Of a stretch of 64,000 nucleotides of DNA, positions 22,788 to 33,703 are shown piece by piece; position 1 is the stretch's first letter, and each line of letters opens with the position of its first letter. A program made the position numbers and the translations under genes. This DNA comes from Areca catechu (lineage: Eukaryota; Streptophyta; Magnoliopsida; Arecales; Arecaceae): NCBI GenBank assembly GCA_021397845.1, contig JAHSVC010000031.1, positions 2,108,001 through 2,172,000 of the forward strand, read 5' to 3'. The notes below the pieces were generated by a model that ran no database searches, was not told the origin of the DNA, and saw only the letters and a list, made by a program, of their open reading frames with translations.

Positions 22788-24373
22788 GCCATAATCCTAG
22801 ATGTTAGAGGTCTAGGAGTCTTATGGGTCAGGCTTCTAGTACTAAGAGATGGACCAAAGCGAATTACTATCCTAGAAGTCCTGGTGGCACGTGTCCCAAG
22901 AGTGTCTATTGGAGTCAAGATAGGGGAATCAATGGCATGCTGAATATCAAAAGTAGGATCCGAAGCCTGAACAAAAGTATCCACTGAACCAATTAGAGGC
23001 TGATCCTCATGAACTGCCTCACCACCACTCGAGTAATCATCATCACTACTATCATCAACATCTGCATCATCGCCATCAGCTAGAGGAGGAGGAGGTGGAA
23101 CTAAAGGTCCTGGAGTAGCTGGAGGAGGTAATAGGGATCTCAACATATCTCGAATCTTAGCAAACCCTGCTCCATAATCTGTTTGATAAAAGTGAACTGC
23201 TCATCAATATGAGCTCTCAGGCCATGCAGCCCAATCTGTAATCTGCTAGTCCTAACTGATATGCTCAAAATATCCTTATGGATAGCAGTGATCTGCTCCC
23301 TTAATCTCTCATCGAATGCAAAACCTGTTGCTGTAGAATGCTAAGGAGCTGGAGCAAAAGGAGGTGTAATAGGCTCAGACTTTGATCCTGCAACTCATGC
23401 TCGAATAGGAGTCATCTATGGAGCAGGTATAGAAGGTCCTGCCTCAGCTACCTCGATCTCATCCTCCTCATCATGCTCCTGGCCTGACTTCCTCCTAGTC
23501 CATCTGCTGGCCACCTTTCTGAATCCCATATGGTGAAGTAACTTCTCCCCATAGGTGTCTATGTGAAGAATCTCTTTAGAGGCCTCACCCTCCAAGGCTA
23601 TCCTATAAGCGTGAATGATATGGGTCAGACCCATCTCGTAGGGTAAACACGGTCTCCTTTGGGTGGCTGCCTCACCCATCTGGTGAACCATCAAAATAGG
23701 GACATTGATGGCCATCCTCTGAATAAGGGTCACCATTAACACTAGTTCACGCTCTGTAATAATGTCAAACCAGCTTGTCTTCAGAATAAGGATCCGAGCA
23801 ATGATGTGATGCAGCAATCTCATCTCCATGATAACTGACTGGCTAAAACAGTGGAAATCCCTATAATATCGTCATGCTCCAAGATACATCTGAAAGTGTC
23901 ATCCCTGTCTGAAACACAACTGGCTGCCAGTCCATATCGTGGGATCTCTCAAATCTGGCTAAGAGTCTTAAGTGTGACCGGGATCTGTACTACTTTGACC
24001 TGAGCAGTCCATCTGATACCATCAATAGCCATACTCCATAGAACTCTCTCATCAAATAAGAGTAGTACCACTCCCTCATAGTGTAGAATGGCACCAAACT
24101 AGCAGTTCTTAGTAAATCTCCAATAACAAAGCCCTTCAAGTCCAAAAAAGGTAAATCAATCCTCCTCCCATAGGTAAAAAGCTTCACCACCACTTGCTCT
24201 GTTGTAGGGGAAAGCTGCAGAGGGGTTGCCCTAGCTACTGCCTGAGCTTTGACCTCATCACACTAATTAGCAGGATCTTGATGAGCCTTAGTTCTCCTTT
24301 CTCCGGAGCTAGCTTCACTATGCTTGAAATGGGACCTCTTCTTGCAGATTGCCACTTGCTTTCTCGGACCCAT
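22788..24373 (-). pseudogene. B extra ORF downstream of pol (plant transposon-protein-like), broken
   Basis: The frame probably starts at 24373-24371 (MGPRKQ). Recognisable blocks are FTYGRRIDLPFLDLKGFVIG (24193-24120), VPFYTMREWYYSYLMREFYG, and RELVLM...RRPCLPYEMGLTHIIHA (23829-23560). The end is acidic and proline-rich. This pattern recalls the domain called putative plant transposon protein (PF20167) and the extra, sometimes env-like, ORF after pol in SIRE elements; I recognise it by pattern only. Its position between B's pol and 3' LTR fits. Several stops and frameshifts break it, and C1 interrupts the region just downstream. Confidence 0.65.
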
Positions 24374-24739
24374 TGCCACCAAAACCACGAGGAATGAATG
24401 GAATTGAAGAGAGAAAATGGGGATTTAGCTAAAAATGGAAGGGTAAAGATGAGAGAACACTGTTTGAGAAAGATGGGAGATGATTGGGGACCACTACGAA
24501 GAGAGAAAGGTGAAAAAGAAATGGAAAAAATGGTTCGGTGATGCCCTAGATAAACAGGCCAATCAGTCATGAGTCGACACTTGCGATTTGCTCAAGTGTT
24601 GACACTTCGCTGAGTCGATACTTGAGAAAATTGCAAGTGTCGATACTTAGTCAAAAGGTCAGAAAAAAATCAAGAAAATTTCAATAAAATTTGCAAAAAT
24701 CAAGGGAGTGTATAGGGATTATACTAAGTGATATTTAAG
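24374..24739 (-). other. B spacer between pol and the extra ORF
   Basis: Non-coding. Bases 24565-24650 carry the same AGTCGACACTTG-type repeats as the LTRs, though this is internal sequence. Confidence 0.55.
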
Positions 24740-24877
24740 AGTTTTGGAATATTTGAAGGAATTCAACGAAGAATTTGAAAGAGTTTTAATCAAAGGAGTG
24801 ATAGCTAATTTTTTTGTAATCATGTAGAACCTATCTTCGCTAAGGGGCTTAGTGAAAATGTCTGCTAATTGTCTATC
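24740..24877 (-). pseudogene. B pol: C-terminal tail of RNase H
   Basis: Contains RQLADIFTKPLSEDRF, the highly conserved end of Copia RNase H. It is cut off from the rest by the solo LTR at 24878-26420. If the LTR and one CTATC were absent, the reading frame would run straight across the junction from 26426. Confidence 0.85.
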
Positions 24878-26420
24878 TGGTGGGGACACAAAAATCAGAC
24901 ACAGATCACTGGTTCCCATATGGTTTAATTAGTCATGTGTCAAAGTTTTGAAAATTTTGTAATCAATTAAGATTGAGTCTTGTAATAAGTTGAGGTTAGT
25001 TGATTTGTCTCAACCCTCAACCTAGTCAGTATCAAGTCCTGTACTTTAGCTTTGAGTCTAGTATGAGCCCAATTTTTGTACGAGAGAGGAGGTTACCTTA
25101 TTTTGGAGTTCCACCAGGTCACATCCAGGAGTTAGAGGCCACTACATCAGCCTAGTGGACTTTGTGTGACAACCCAGGATTCAAGATGCTTCCAAAAACC
25201 CTGATTCCTTCCAGATGCCCTCCAGATATCCAGGTTCCAGTCCAGATGCAAGAGCATATTCCCAAACCAGGGAATCCATGATTTTAGAGGTCCATCTACA
25301 TCCTAGCCCAAGGAAATCAAGTTCAAGCACCAAGCCCAGTTCCATTAAGAAGCAAGATTCTAAGAATATTCTATCCAGGGCATCCCAGCATCCAGGAGGC
25401 CCAAAGTACCTTCACCCAAGCCCATGCACCCCAAGCCCCTTGGCTAGCTTTTGCTGCCCTTTTTGAAGCCCACATGCCAATCAAAGCAAGCTTAGGCATC
25501 CATGAAGGTTGACCAAGTCAAATCATGAAGAGAGGAGGAGAAGACTAGTCAAAATTCCTAGCCTTTTTAGATTTTCTTTCCTAAACCCTTATGGACTTGT
25601 AACCTATGTGTAACCCTAGCTAGGAGAGGGCATGGTAGCTCTATATAAACCCCATCCTTCATCCTCTTGTAATCAATTTTCATTCATGATATCAAAACCC
25701 TGATAAATTTATTTGAGCTTGCGAGCTTGTGTTATTTTGCTTTTGTTCTTTGGTTACTTTGCTACTTTGTTCTTGTGTTGGCCAACCACTACCATTGCAA
25801 TCTACCACGTCCTAAGCAGCAAACCACCCTCCAAGCATCAGCCATGCCCAAGGAAAGCATCCTTGAAGATAACCCATATCAAGAGCTTCATCTGCTTCCT
25901 TGCCACCCAGCTTCTAAACCGTAGCTTCTTTCAATCAAAAGACCTAGTTTTTATTCTTTTGTTTAATTACTATTTTGATTGACCCTTGATATTTTGAAGT
26001 ACCCCTGAGGTGTTTCACCTCCCCAAAGGAGGCTTTCCTTTCCTCCAGGACCGTCCAAATCAGTCATCAGTTCAAGGAAAACCAAGCTTCATCATCCAGG
26101 CTCGAATCAGAGTGTTGTGTGATCTCTTCATCGGAAGTTCTTCAAATCACCGATTGGTAACATCTTTTCCTTCTTTTAAATTCTAATTTGATAAAAATAA
26201 GCTATCTTAATCTGGGAGTTTCTCAATTCTCGGGTCCTGGAATTTATTATTTTACACGGTTTGCTTGCGATACGATGATTATTTGCATTGCTATTCTTTC
26301 TGCTAGTTCTTACTTTTATTTGAGAATTTAGCCTAAAAACCTAAATTATAAAAATCACAAAAAAAAATTAGTTTATTGTTTTCCATGCATGTTTAGCAAT
26401 CTTAGACTCATCCCCCATCA
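24878..26420 (+). mobile_element. Solo LTR of a G-type chromovirus
   Basis: Starts TGGTGGGGACAC and ends CCCCCATCA, the ends of the E/G LTR family. The middle (for example ATGATTTTAGAGGTCCATCT near 25277) matches the G LTRs in reverse. TSDs CTATC at 24873-24877 and 26421-26425 are perfect. No internal sequence remains, as expected after recombination between two LTRs. The ORFs inside are not considered genes. Confidence 0.9.
25640..25650 (+). promoter_or_regulatory. TATA box in the solo LTR
   Basis: TCTATATAAAC, at the place equivalent to the CTATTTAAGG box of E and G. Confidence 0.55.
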
Positions 26421-27990
26421 CTATCAGTACATAGAAAATCAAACATTACATCACCATTTTGCACATGGTCTCTTATGAAATGATGTCTTATTTCAATGTA
26501 TTTGCTTTTTTGAGTGTTAAACTGGATTCTTAGTTAAATTGATTGTACTTGTGTTATCACATCTTATGGTAGTTTTATTTAACTTAATGCCAAAGTCTTC
26601 AAGTTGTTGTTTGATCTATAATATTTGAGCATAACAACTTTCAACTACTATATATTCGTCTTCTACCATAGATAGAGAAACTGAATTTTGTTTCTTACTA
26701 AACTATGAAATCAAATTAACTCCAAGAAATTAACAAGTTTTACTAGCGCTCTTCTTATCTAGTTTTCACCTAGCAAAGTCAACATCAGAATAAGCAATTA
26801 ATTATATTGATGAATCTTTAGAATACCATAGTCCAATATCAATTATGCTAGATAAATATCTAAGTATATGCTTAACAGCCAATAAATGAGATTCTTGAGG
26901 AGCAAACTGATATCTAGCACACATACACATGCTAAACATAATATCTGGCTTACTTGTAGTTAAGTACAATAATGAACCAATGATATCCCTATGTAATTTT
27001 TGATCAATATTTTCACCTGATTCATCTTTGTCAAGTTTGCAAGTAGGGCTCATAGGTATACCTAATAGCTTGGTTGTCTCCATCCCAAACTTCTTTAATA
27101 TTTTTTTTGTGTATTTAGCTTGGTTGATGAAGATCCCTTCTCTAGTTTGCTTGACCTGGAGTCCAAGAAAGAAATTTAGCTCTCCCATTATGCTCATCTC
27201 GAACTCTCTCTGTATAAGCTTGACAAACTCTTGATAAAGTATTTCATTAGTAGCACCAAAAATGATATCATCAACATGAGCTGTACTACTAAGAGATCAT
27301 CATTTTCTTTTCAAAAATAGTGTAGTATCTACATTACCTCTAGAAAAAGACAATTTCAAGTAGAAATTTACTTAACTAATCATACCAAGCTCTTGGAGCT
27401 TGTTTTAAATCATATGAAGCCTTATGAAGTTTAAAAACATGATTACGATATGCATGATTCTCAAAACCAGGGGGTTGTTCAACATACACTTCTTCTTTAA
27501 TAAAACCATTTAAAAATATACTTTTGATATCCATTAGAAATAATTTAAAATCTATATAGCAAGCAAAAGCAAGTAATAATCTAATTGCTTCTAATCTAGC
27601 AACTAGTGCAAAAGTTTCATCAAAATCAATACCATCTTTTTGATTATAACATTTTGCTACCAATCTAGCATTATTTCTAGTTACTACTCCATTTTCATCA
27701 AGTTTATTTCTGAAATCCCATTTGGTTCCAATTATTGAAATATAGAAGATCTTTCAACTAAAGTCCAAACTTTGTTTGTTTTGAATTGAATTAGTTCATC
27801 TAACATGGCATTTATCCAATTAGCATCTTTTTTAGCTTCTCCAATTGATCTAGGATCAACTTGTGATACAAATGCTAAATAATCACATACATTTCTTAGT
27901 GAGAAACGAGTACTTATCCCTTTTGATGGATCACCAATTATAAGTTCTTTAGGATATCCATGGGCATACCTCCATTCTTTAGGTAATGGC
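26421..27990 (-). pseudogene. B pol: reverse transcriptase and RNase H, broken
   Basis: The RT N-terminal block, 27663-27376, shows DGIDFDETFALVARLEAIR, FLMDIKSIFLNGFIKEEVY and FKLHKASYDLKQAPRAWYD. The catalytic box at 27278-27267 reads HVDD instead of YVDD and has a nearby indel. The C-terminal block at 27197-26802 (GELNFFLGLQVKQ, PTCKLDKDESGE, LYLTTSKPDIMFSMCMCARYQ) is typical of SIRE/Tork-like Copia. RNase H runs down to the solo LTR. Confidence 0.85.
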
Positions 27991-29560
27991 TTGGGTGTTG
28001 ATGAAGCTCCAGCTTCTTGTACTTGTTCTTCTTCACAGTTTTGATCACCTTCTTGCTCCTTGGAAGGTCCTTCATTGATTGATAATTTTTCAATCCTTTG
28101 GATACCTATTTCATCATCAAGAATGTCTTCTTTTCTAGAAGATGTTTCATTAGTTTCATCAAAGACAACATGAATGGACTCTTGAACAAGAAGTATTCTT
28201 CTATTGAAGACCCTGTATGCCTTGCTAGAAGTAGAGTATCTTAAAAAGATACCCTTATTTGACTTGACATCAATTTTACTTAGGTGATCTTTATCATTAT
28301 TTAGAATGAAACAATGATATCCAAAAATATGAAAATACTTGATAGTTGGTTTTCAACCTTTCCAAAGGTCATAAGGTGTTTTCTTTAAAATCGATCGGAT
28401 CAAAACATGATTTAAAACATAATAAGTAGTATTTATGGCTTTCATTCAAAAATATCTGGGGAAATCATTTTTACAAAGCATGGTGCGTGACATTTCTTCT
28501 AGTGTTCTATTCTTTCTTTCTACCATCCCATTTTGTTGAGGTATCCTAGGAGCAAAAAAATTATGATGAATTCCATTTTCATTGTAAAATATTTAAAAAT
28601 CATGATTTTCAAACTCAATACCATGATCACTATGTAAAGGAATAATTGAAATACCTTTTTTATTTGAAACTTTCTTACAAAACTTGATGAATGTAGAAAA
28701 TGTTTCATCTTTATGAGCTAAAAATATTATCCATGTAAAACATGAAAAATCATCTATAATTACTAGACCATACTTCTTGCTTCCCAAACTAGTTATTCTA
28801 GTAGGTCCAAAGAGGTTCATATGAAGTAATTCTAAGGGTCTAAATATAGAGATTATTCCTTTTGGTTTGAAAGATGATTTTGTTTATTTTCCAAGTTGAC
28901 ATTCATTACAAATCTTATTATTTTAAAAAGTTAGTTTTGGTAGATCTTTTATGAGATTATTTTTGTTCAATTTTGAAAGCAAATGCATACTTGCATGCCC
29001 TAGTCTACGATGCCAAAGCCAACTAGTTTCATTGATTTTGGCTTTCATTGCCACTAGGCATTGACCATTTTGTATAGGTAGATCATCAAGATCAACCATG
29101 TAAATGTTTTCATGTTTATGACCAATGAATTTGATGCTATTATCATCAAAACTAGACACAATGTACATAGAAGATTCAAAAACCACTTTGAAACCATTAT
29201 CACAAAATTAACTTATAATAAGCGACTTATGTTTTAAACCACCAACAAGTAGAACATTATCAACATAAGTAGAGGGGGTGATATGGACTTTACCGACATC
29301 GATAGTTTTATCCTTTCCATTATCATCAAATGTTATATTTCCATCATTTAAAGCCTCAAGAGATGTGAATTGCTTTACATCTCCAGTCATGTATCTTGAG
29401 CAATCGCTATCAAGGTACCATAATCTTTTTTTTTCCTTGGTTGCAAGACACACCTACAAAAACAAATCAGGTGGAGACTTTAGGTACCCAAGTCATATTG
29501 GATCCTTTAGGGTTAGTTGATATGATTTTTTTGGGAACCCAAACTTTTTTAATACTATTT
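27991..29560 (-). pseudogene. B pol: protease and integrase, broken
   Basis: The protease lies at 29453-29208 with WYLDSDCSRYMTGD; the usual DSG active site reads DSD (a G-to-A change), probably inactive. GAG-pre-integrase is at 29186-28923 (ETSWLWHRRLGHASMHLL). The integrase core is at 28820-28520: IIDDFSCFTW, LHSDHGIEFEN and NGMVERKNRTL give the DDE triad in two frames. A less conserved C-terminal integrase and linker follow to about 27990. Confidence 0.83.
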
Positions 29561-29599
29561 AATTTTCTTCTATCACATATGTAAGATTTATGTCCTAAT

Positions 29600-29990
29600 T
29601 TACCACAAACATAGCATGTAATGCTAGATGATACAGGAACAAAAAAATTCTTGAAATAAAAATGGTTTCACTCTTTCATGCTCTTCTTTGTATTTCTTAT
29701 TTTCTTGCAAAAGTTTTTTGTTTTGTTTAATAAGTTTCTCATTTATTATAGAAACTTTATCTTTTTTCAAAGAATCTTTTTCTTTCAAAAGATCATCCTT
29801 TTCTTTTTTCAAAGAGGTAATTTGATCATTCAATTCTTTATTTTCTTGAAGCAAGCAATCATTATCTTTCAAAAACTTATCATTTGTTTTAAAAAGCTCC
29901 AAGTTTTACTTTTTCAATTCTTTGTTTTTTAATTTATGTTTTTGATACTCTACAATAAGTTCATCAAAATTATCACGTAATTCTTCAAAA
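29600..29990 (-). pseudogene. B gag/pol coiled-coil segment
   Basis: Residues at 29902-29624 are a Lys/Glu/Leu-rich heptad-like stretch (KELNDQITSLKKEKDDLLKE), a predicted coiled coil. It sits between the zinc knuckle and protease, a place where SIRE/Maximus elements carry coiled coils. The frame is broken on both sides. Confidence 0.7.
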
Positions 29991-31078
29991 GTAAATTCAT
30001 CTTTGGGTTCAGACCTTACTTGTTCTTCATTTGTCATGAAGCAGATGTTGGCCACCTCTTACTGCTCTTCATTGGAGCTTGAATCTTCGCTTTCACTCCA
30101 CATCGCCATCATCACTTTCTTTTTGAATTTCTTTTTGCCTTTTTTGAGAGAGGGGCAATCCATTTTATAATGACCCGACTTCTTACACTCAAAATAGTTT
30201 GGTTGCTCTCTTTCCTTTTCTTTTTCCTTCTTCTTATTGGGCTCCCCTCTTTGTGGCTTCTTCTTGTAGTTGTATCTTTTCTTCCTCATGAATCTCTTAA
30301 ATTTTCTTAAGATAAGAGCCGTTTCATCTTCCTCATCTTCTTCATCGGAATCATCACTAGAATCCTTCTTGTTTATGGACTTGAAAGCAAGTCTTCTTTT
30401 TCTTGTCATTGTTCATAACTTTCTACCTTAGAGATAGCTCATATGTCATAAGTGATCCCAAGAGCTGTTCAAGTGGAAGAATATTGACATCCTTGGCTTC
30501 TTTAATAGCAGTGATTTTTGGATCCCATGTTGATGGAAGAGACCTGAGAATTTTTTTGACAAGTTCAGCATTAGATAAAACATTTTCCAAAGTCGTCAAA
30601 CCATTAACAATATTAGTAAACCCAGTGTATATTTTATTAATTGACTCATTTGGTTCCATTCTAAATATCTCATAAGTATGGATGAACATGTTAACTTTGG
30701 TAGTCTTCACTTGATGTGTACCCTCATAGATAACTTCAAGTGTGTCCCATATTTTCTTGGCGAAGGAATAATTAGATATCCTATTAAATTCACTAGGATC
30801 TAATGCACAAAATAATAAATTCATAGCCTTTGCATTAAGCTCAGCTTGCTTAATGTCATTCTCATCCCAATCTTCTTCCAATTTGCAAGTAGGAATGCTA
30901 TTAATCAAGACAGTAGCTGATGAGGACCTTTAACTATGGTCTTCCAAATATTGTAATCTATGGCTTGAATGTAGACGCGCATGCATGTCTTCTGGTAAGT
31001 ATAATTTGTGCCACTAAAGAGTGGGGGATGGTTTGAGGCTTGACCCTCAACAATACCAACACCAATTTAGGCTGCCAT
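29991..31078 (-). pseudogene. B gag, broken
   Basis: The likely start is 31078-31076 (MAA), matching A's gag start at 62653. The UBN2-type capsid region is intact for 161 residues (30908-30423: NLLFCALDPSEFNRI, KKIWDTLEVIYEGT, LEQLLGSLMTYEL). A basic, acidic-patch region and the zinc knuckle follow at 30409-30059. The knuckle reads YFECKKSGHYKMDC: the first Cys is Tyr (TGT to TAT), so zinc binding is probably lost. Confidence 0.82.
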
Positions 31079-31123
31079 TAGATCTTTGCCCCAAGATCGT
31101 TAGACCTATATGCTAAGTACCAA

Positions 31124-31135
31124 GCTTTGATACCA
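31124..31135 (-). promoter_or_regulatory. Primer-binding site of B
   Basis: The minus strand reads TGGTATCAAAGC, initiator-Met tRNA type with one mismatch, one base from the LTR end. Confidence 0.8.
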
Positions 31136-31136
31136 T

Positions 31137-32598
31137 TGTTCCCTAGCATAGCAATCCAAGAGGGGGGTGAATTGGATTTTTAAAAATTTGAACAAGTATG
31201 TGCTAAACTGATGTGTTTGTTAAACAATGGAATGTGCTGAAAGTAATCTAATTGCTGTGCTTTAAAGAATAAAAAGTAATTTTAGAGAAAGTAAATGAGA
31301 AGGCAAACCACACACATAAATACAAGAAGTTTATAATGGATTGGTACAATCCAAGCACCTACATCCACTTCCTAAGCAATCTCTTAGGAATTTCACTATA
31401 ATCTACCAAAGATTATAGCCAACTTATTTTCAAGGGCTCATAAGTCAAATCTACAGTTGGTTTTCTCACTTAGGCTCACCAACAACCTTTCCCTCAAGAC
31501 TACCCTTGGCTTGATTCCAATTCATGGCTTGGAAGGGCCTAACTTTTAGTTTCAATAGTCCTGAAACTAGTAACAACAAATAAAATCAAAAGTACTATTT
31601 TAAGCACAAGAATAAAGCTCTCAAAAGTGCAAGAATAATGTCGATGAAGCTCTTATTGAGTGCTTGAGTTGTCTTCGTCTTCTTGGAAGCTTTCAATGAA
31701 CACTTTTGGAAAATGATTTGAAGGCTCAACAGCAAGAATAAAGGCTTTTTCAGGTGGAATCTTTTTTTTGGCTCACTCTTGTCTTTTCAATAGCTTTCTC
31801 AAAAGATAGAATTTATCTCTTGTATTTCTTCTTTCTCTCTTGTATCTTCAATATGTTTGGTAAGTGATAAATACATGAAAAACCTCTAAAAAATCATTTG
31901 TGACCATTGGAGAAAACAAAATAGCCATTTTGGACCGTTTGAACAAATTTTGAACTTTTAAAAATATAGCTATTACTATTGTCAAAACTTGTGAGTTGAC
32001 ACTTGAGTCGACACTTGAGTCAGCACTTGACAAAAAATCTAGGAATGACACTATTTTGTAACTTTCTTGTCTTAGGATATGAGTCGATCTATGAGTCGAC
32101 TTGTGAGTCGACACTTGGGTCAACAATTCATTGAAGTTCAAAAATCATGTTCTGTCCATTTTTGTTCTTAGGCCTTGAGTCGATCTATGAGTTGATCTAT
32201 GAGTCAATACTTAGGTCGATACTTGGCATGCCAGCAAAAATTATGCATGCCAGTCTTCAGAGGTATCGATACTTGCCTTCATGAGTTGACACTTGGGTTG
32301 ACACTTGATCTGTGACATTTTTAAATTATGTGCCAAGCTTCGAAACTCTAAAAATTATCTAATAAACTTCTTGTTTCTTCTTCATAATGACCAAAGTGAT
32401 CAAGTTCATGGCTTTCCAAGGTGAGAAGACTTCTAAAACTTTGAAATTCATCTTGCAATAATGTCAATGAATTTGATGATTTTGTGTGGAGAATTTAATG
32501 TACCTGTGATCTAAAATTCACAACTCCAATTGTAACATTAGTACAAAATATATACTCAATGTTTTGTTATTCATCAAAATCAAGGGCCAAAGCCAACA
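31137..32598 (-). repeat. 5' LTR of element B
   Basis: In plus reading it starts TGTTCCCTAGCATAGC and ends AGGGCCAAAGCCAACA. TCGAC-type repeats lie at 31990-32300. It is followed by TSD CTTAT (32599-32603). Its part 31900-32598 is present a second time at 55044-55742. Confidence 0.9.
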
Positions 32599-32603
32599 CT
32601 TAT

Positions 32604-32636
32604 TATATTTTTACATTGTAGTTGAGTTATTCTTGT
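32604..32636 (+). other. Small piece of A's 5' LTR
   Basis: Continues A after B's right TSD. The same sequence, one base different, occurs at 55748-55768 joined to 62123-62136, showing it is A sequence cut by D here and by G there. Confidence 0.75.
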
Positions 32637-32719
32637 TGTACCATGACGGCTCAACCTCAGCAAGAATCGGCCCAGTCCTGCGGTCCGACCTGGCCACCCC
32701 TTTCAAGGCTCCAACAAAG

Positions 32720-33170
32720 AGAGGTCCGACCCACCGGAGCAGAGGTCCGAACGACCCTCTCTTGCTGGGTCCAGCCTATCGCTCTCTTTCAGAGGTCCGA
32801 CCCACCGGAGTTGAGGTCCGAACGACCCTCTCCTGCTGGGGTCCAGCCAGTCACTCTCCTTCATAGGTCCAACCCCCCAGAGCTGAGCTCCGAACGACCC
32901 TCTCCTGCTGGGGTCTGGCCCATCGCTCTCCTTCAAAGGTCCGACCCCCTGGAGCTGAGGTCCGAACGACCCTTTCCTGCTGGGGTCCGGCCCGTCGCTC
33001 TCCATCAGAGGTCCGACTACCCGGAGCTGAGGTCCGAATGACCATCTCTTGCTGGGGTCCGGCCCGTCGCTCTCCTTCAAAGGTCCGATCCACCGGAGCT
33101 GAGGTCCGAACGACCCTCTCCTGCTGGGGTCCGGTCCATCGCTCTCCTTCGAAGGTTTGGCCTTTAGTCC
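32720..33170 (+). repeat. Minisatellite in D's U3
   Basis: About six units of roughly 72 bases, each with GAGGTCCGAACGACCCTCTC and a CCCGTCGCTCTCCTTC-like part. The 3' LTR has the same array with a different unit set (43098-43141 and 54108-54540), which explains its greater length. Confidence 0.75.
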
Positions 33171-33398
33171 GACCGATTGTCTTTCCCATGGCCGACGTCT
33201 GACAGGCGAGCCTTAGCATCTAGGAAATTCCAGAAGAACCTTTCTGTTACTGCGGGATCCTGCTATCACAATAGCCCTGCTCCACTACTTCCATGATGCC
33301 ACTGTATCTGTGTGCCACGTGGCCACTCTCCAGATTCTCCTAGGGGCAGATCGGTCTTTCTCAGCCTCTCTCCTAATAGATTTTGGACTGTTCCGTGC

Positions 33399-33408
33399 CT
33401 ATATAAGG
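33399..33408 (+). promoter_or_regulatory. TATA box in D 5' LTR
   Basis: CTATATAAGG, also at 54801-54810 in the 3' LTR. Confidence 0.7.
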
Positions 33409-33644
33409 TACTCAGGGGACCTTGTTTGAAGGTAGAACAACTCTTCCCTCTCCATATGCTATTCATCCCTTGATTCCTCCATTCTGTTGCCTTCAACCTC
33501 CTGCTAACTTAGGCATCGGATGGTCCCCGCCGGAACACCACCGGTGCCTTTGGGGACTTTGTTACAGGTTCGTCCTGGAGAGGAGCGCTCTAGCACATTC
33601 AGCCATCCCTGGTCCCCGATCTAGGAGTTGACGCCACAACTGAT

Positions 33645-33660
33645 TGGCACTAGAAGGAGG
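33645..33660 (+). promoter_or_regulatory. Probable primer-binding site of D
   Basis: TGGCACTAGAAGGAGG begins a few bases after the LTR end. It starts with TGG as tRNA-complementary sites do. I cannot name the tRNA with certainty. Confidence 0.5.
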
Positions 33661-33703
33661 GCAATTTCTTCTAAAAGGAGGAATCCATTATCCCGGCAAT
33701 AAG

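Larger units (their letters stand above)
930..32598 (-). mobile_element. Element B: SIRE-like Ty1/Copia retrotransposon, hosting C1, C2 and a solo LTR
   Basis: B runs on the minus strand: 5' LTR 31137-32598, PBS 31124-31135, gag with coiled coil, pol, an extra ORF, polypurine tract 2533-2546 and 3' LTR 930-2532. Perfect TSDs CTTAT lie at 925-929 and 32599-32603. Without its nested guests (3100-22782 plus one CAGGT; 24878-26420 plus one CTATC) it is about 10.4 kb, typical of SIRE/Maximus elements. Lineage support comes from the coiled-coil segment after gag and an extra ORF between pol and the 3' LTR. The host site is the 5' LTR of A, a related element in the opposite orientation. Every coding part is broken. 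Confidence 0.9.
32637..33640 (+). repeat. 5' LTR of element D
   Basis: Starts TGTACCATGACGGCTCA; ends near GACGCCACAAC. The other LTR ends GATGCCGCAACA. The U3 contains a tandem array (32720-33170). Confidence 0.88.

Noticed and set aside
22788..24373. Host gene
   Set aside because: It lies between B's pol and B's 3' LTR once C1 is removed, is full of stops, and resembles transposon-related domains.
25713..25982. Small protein genes in the solo LTR
   Set aside because: Short, overlapping frames with no domain, in an LTR downstream of its TATA box.
31124..31135. tRNA-Met gene fragments (TGGTATCAGAGC-like text at several sites)
   Set aside because: Each is 12-16 bases directly beside an LTR, as primer-binding sites are; no cloverleaf sequence follows.
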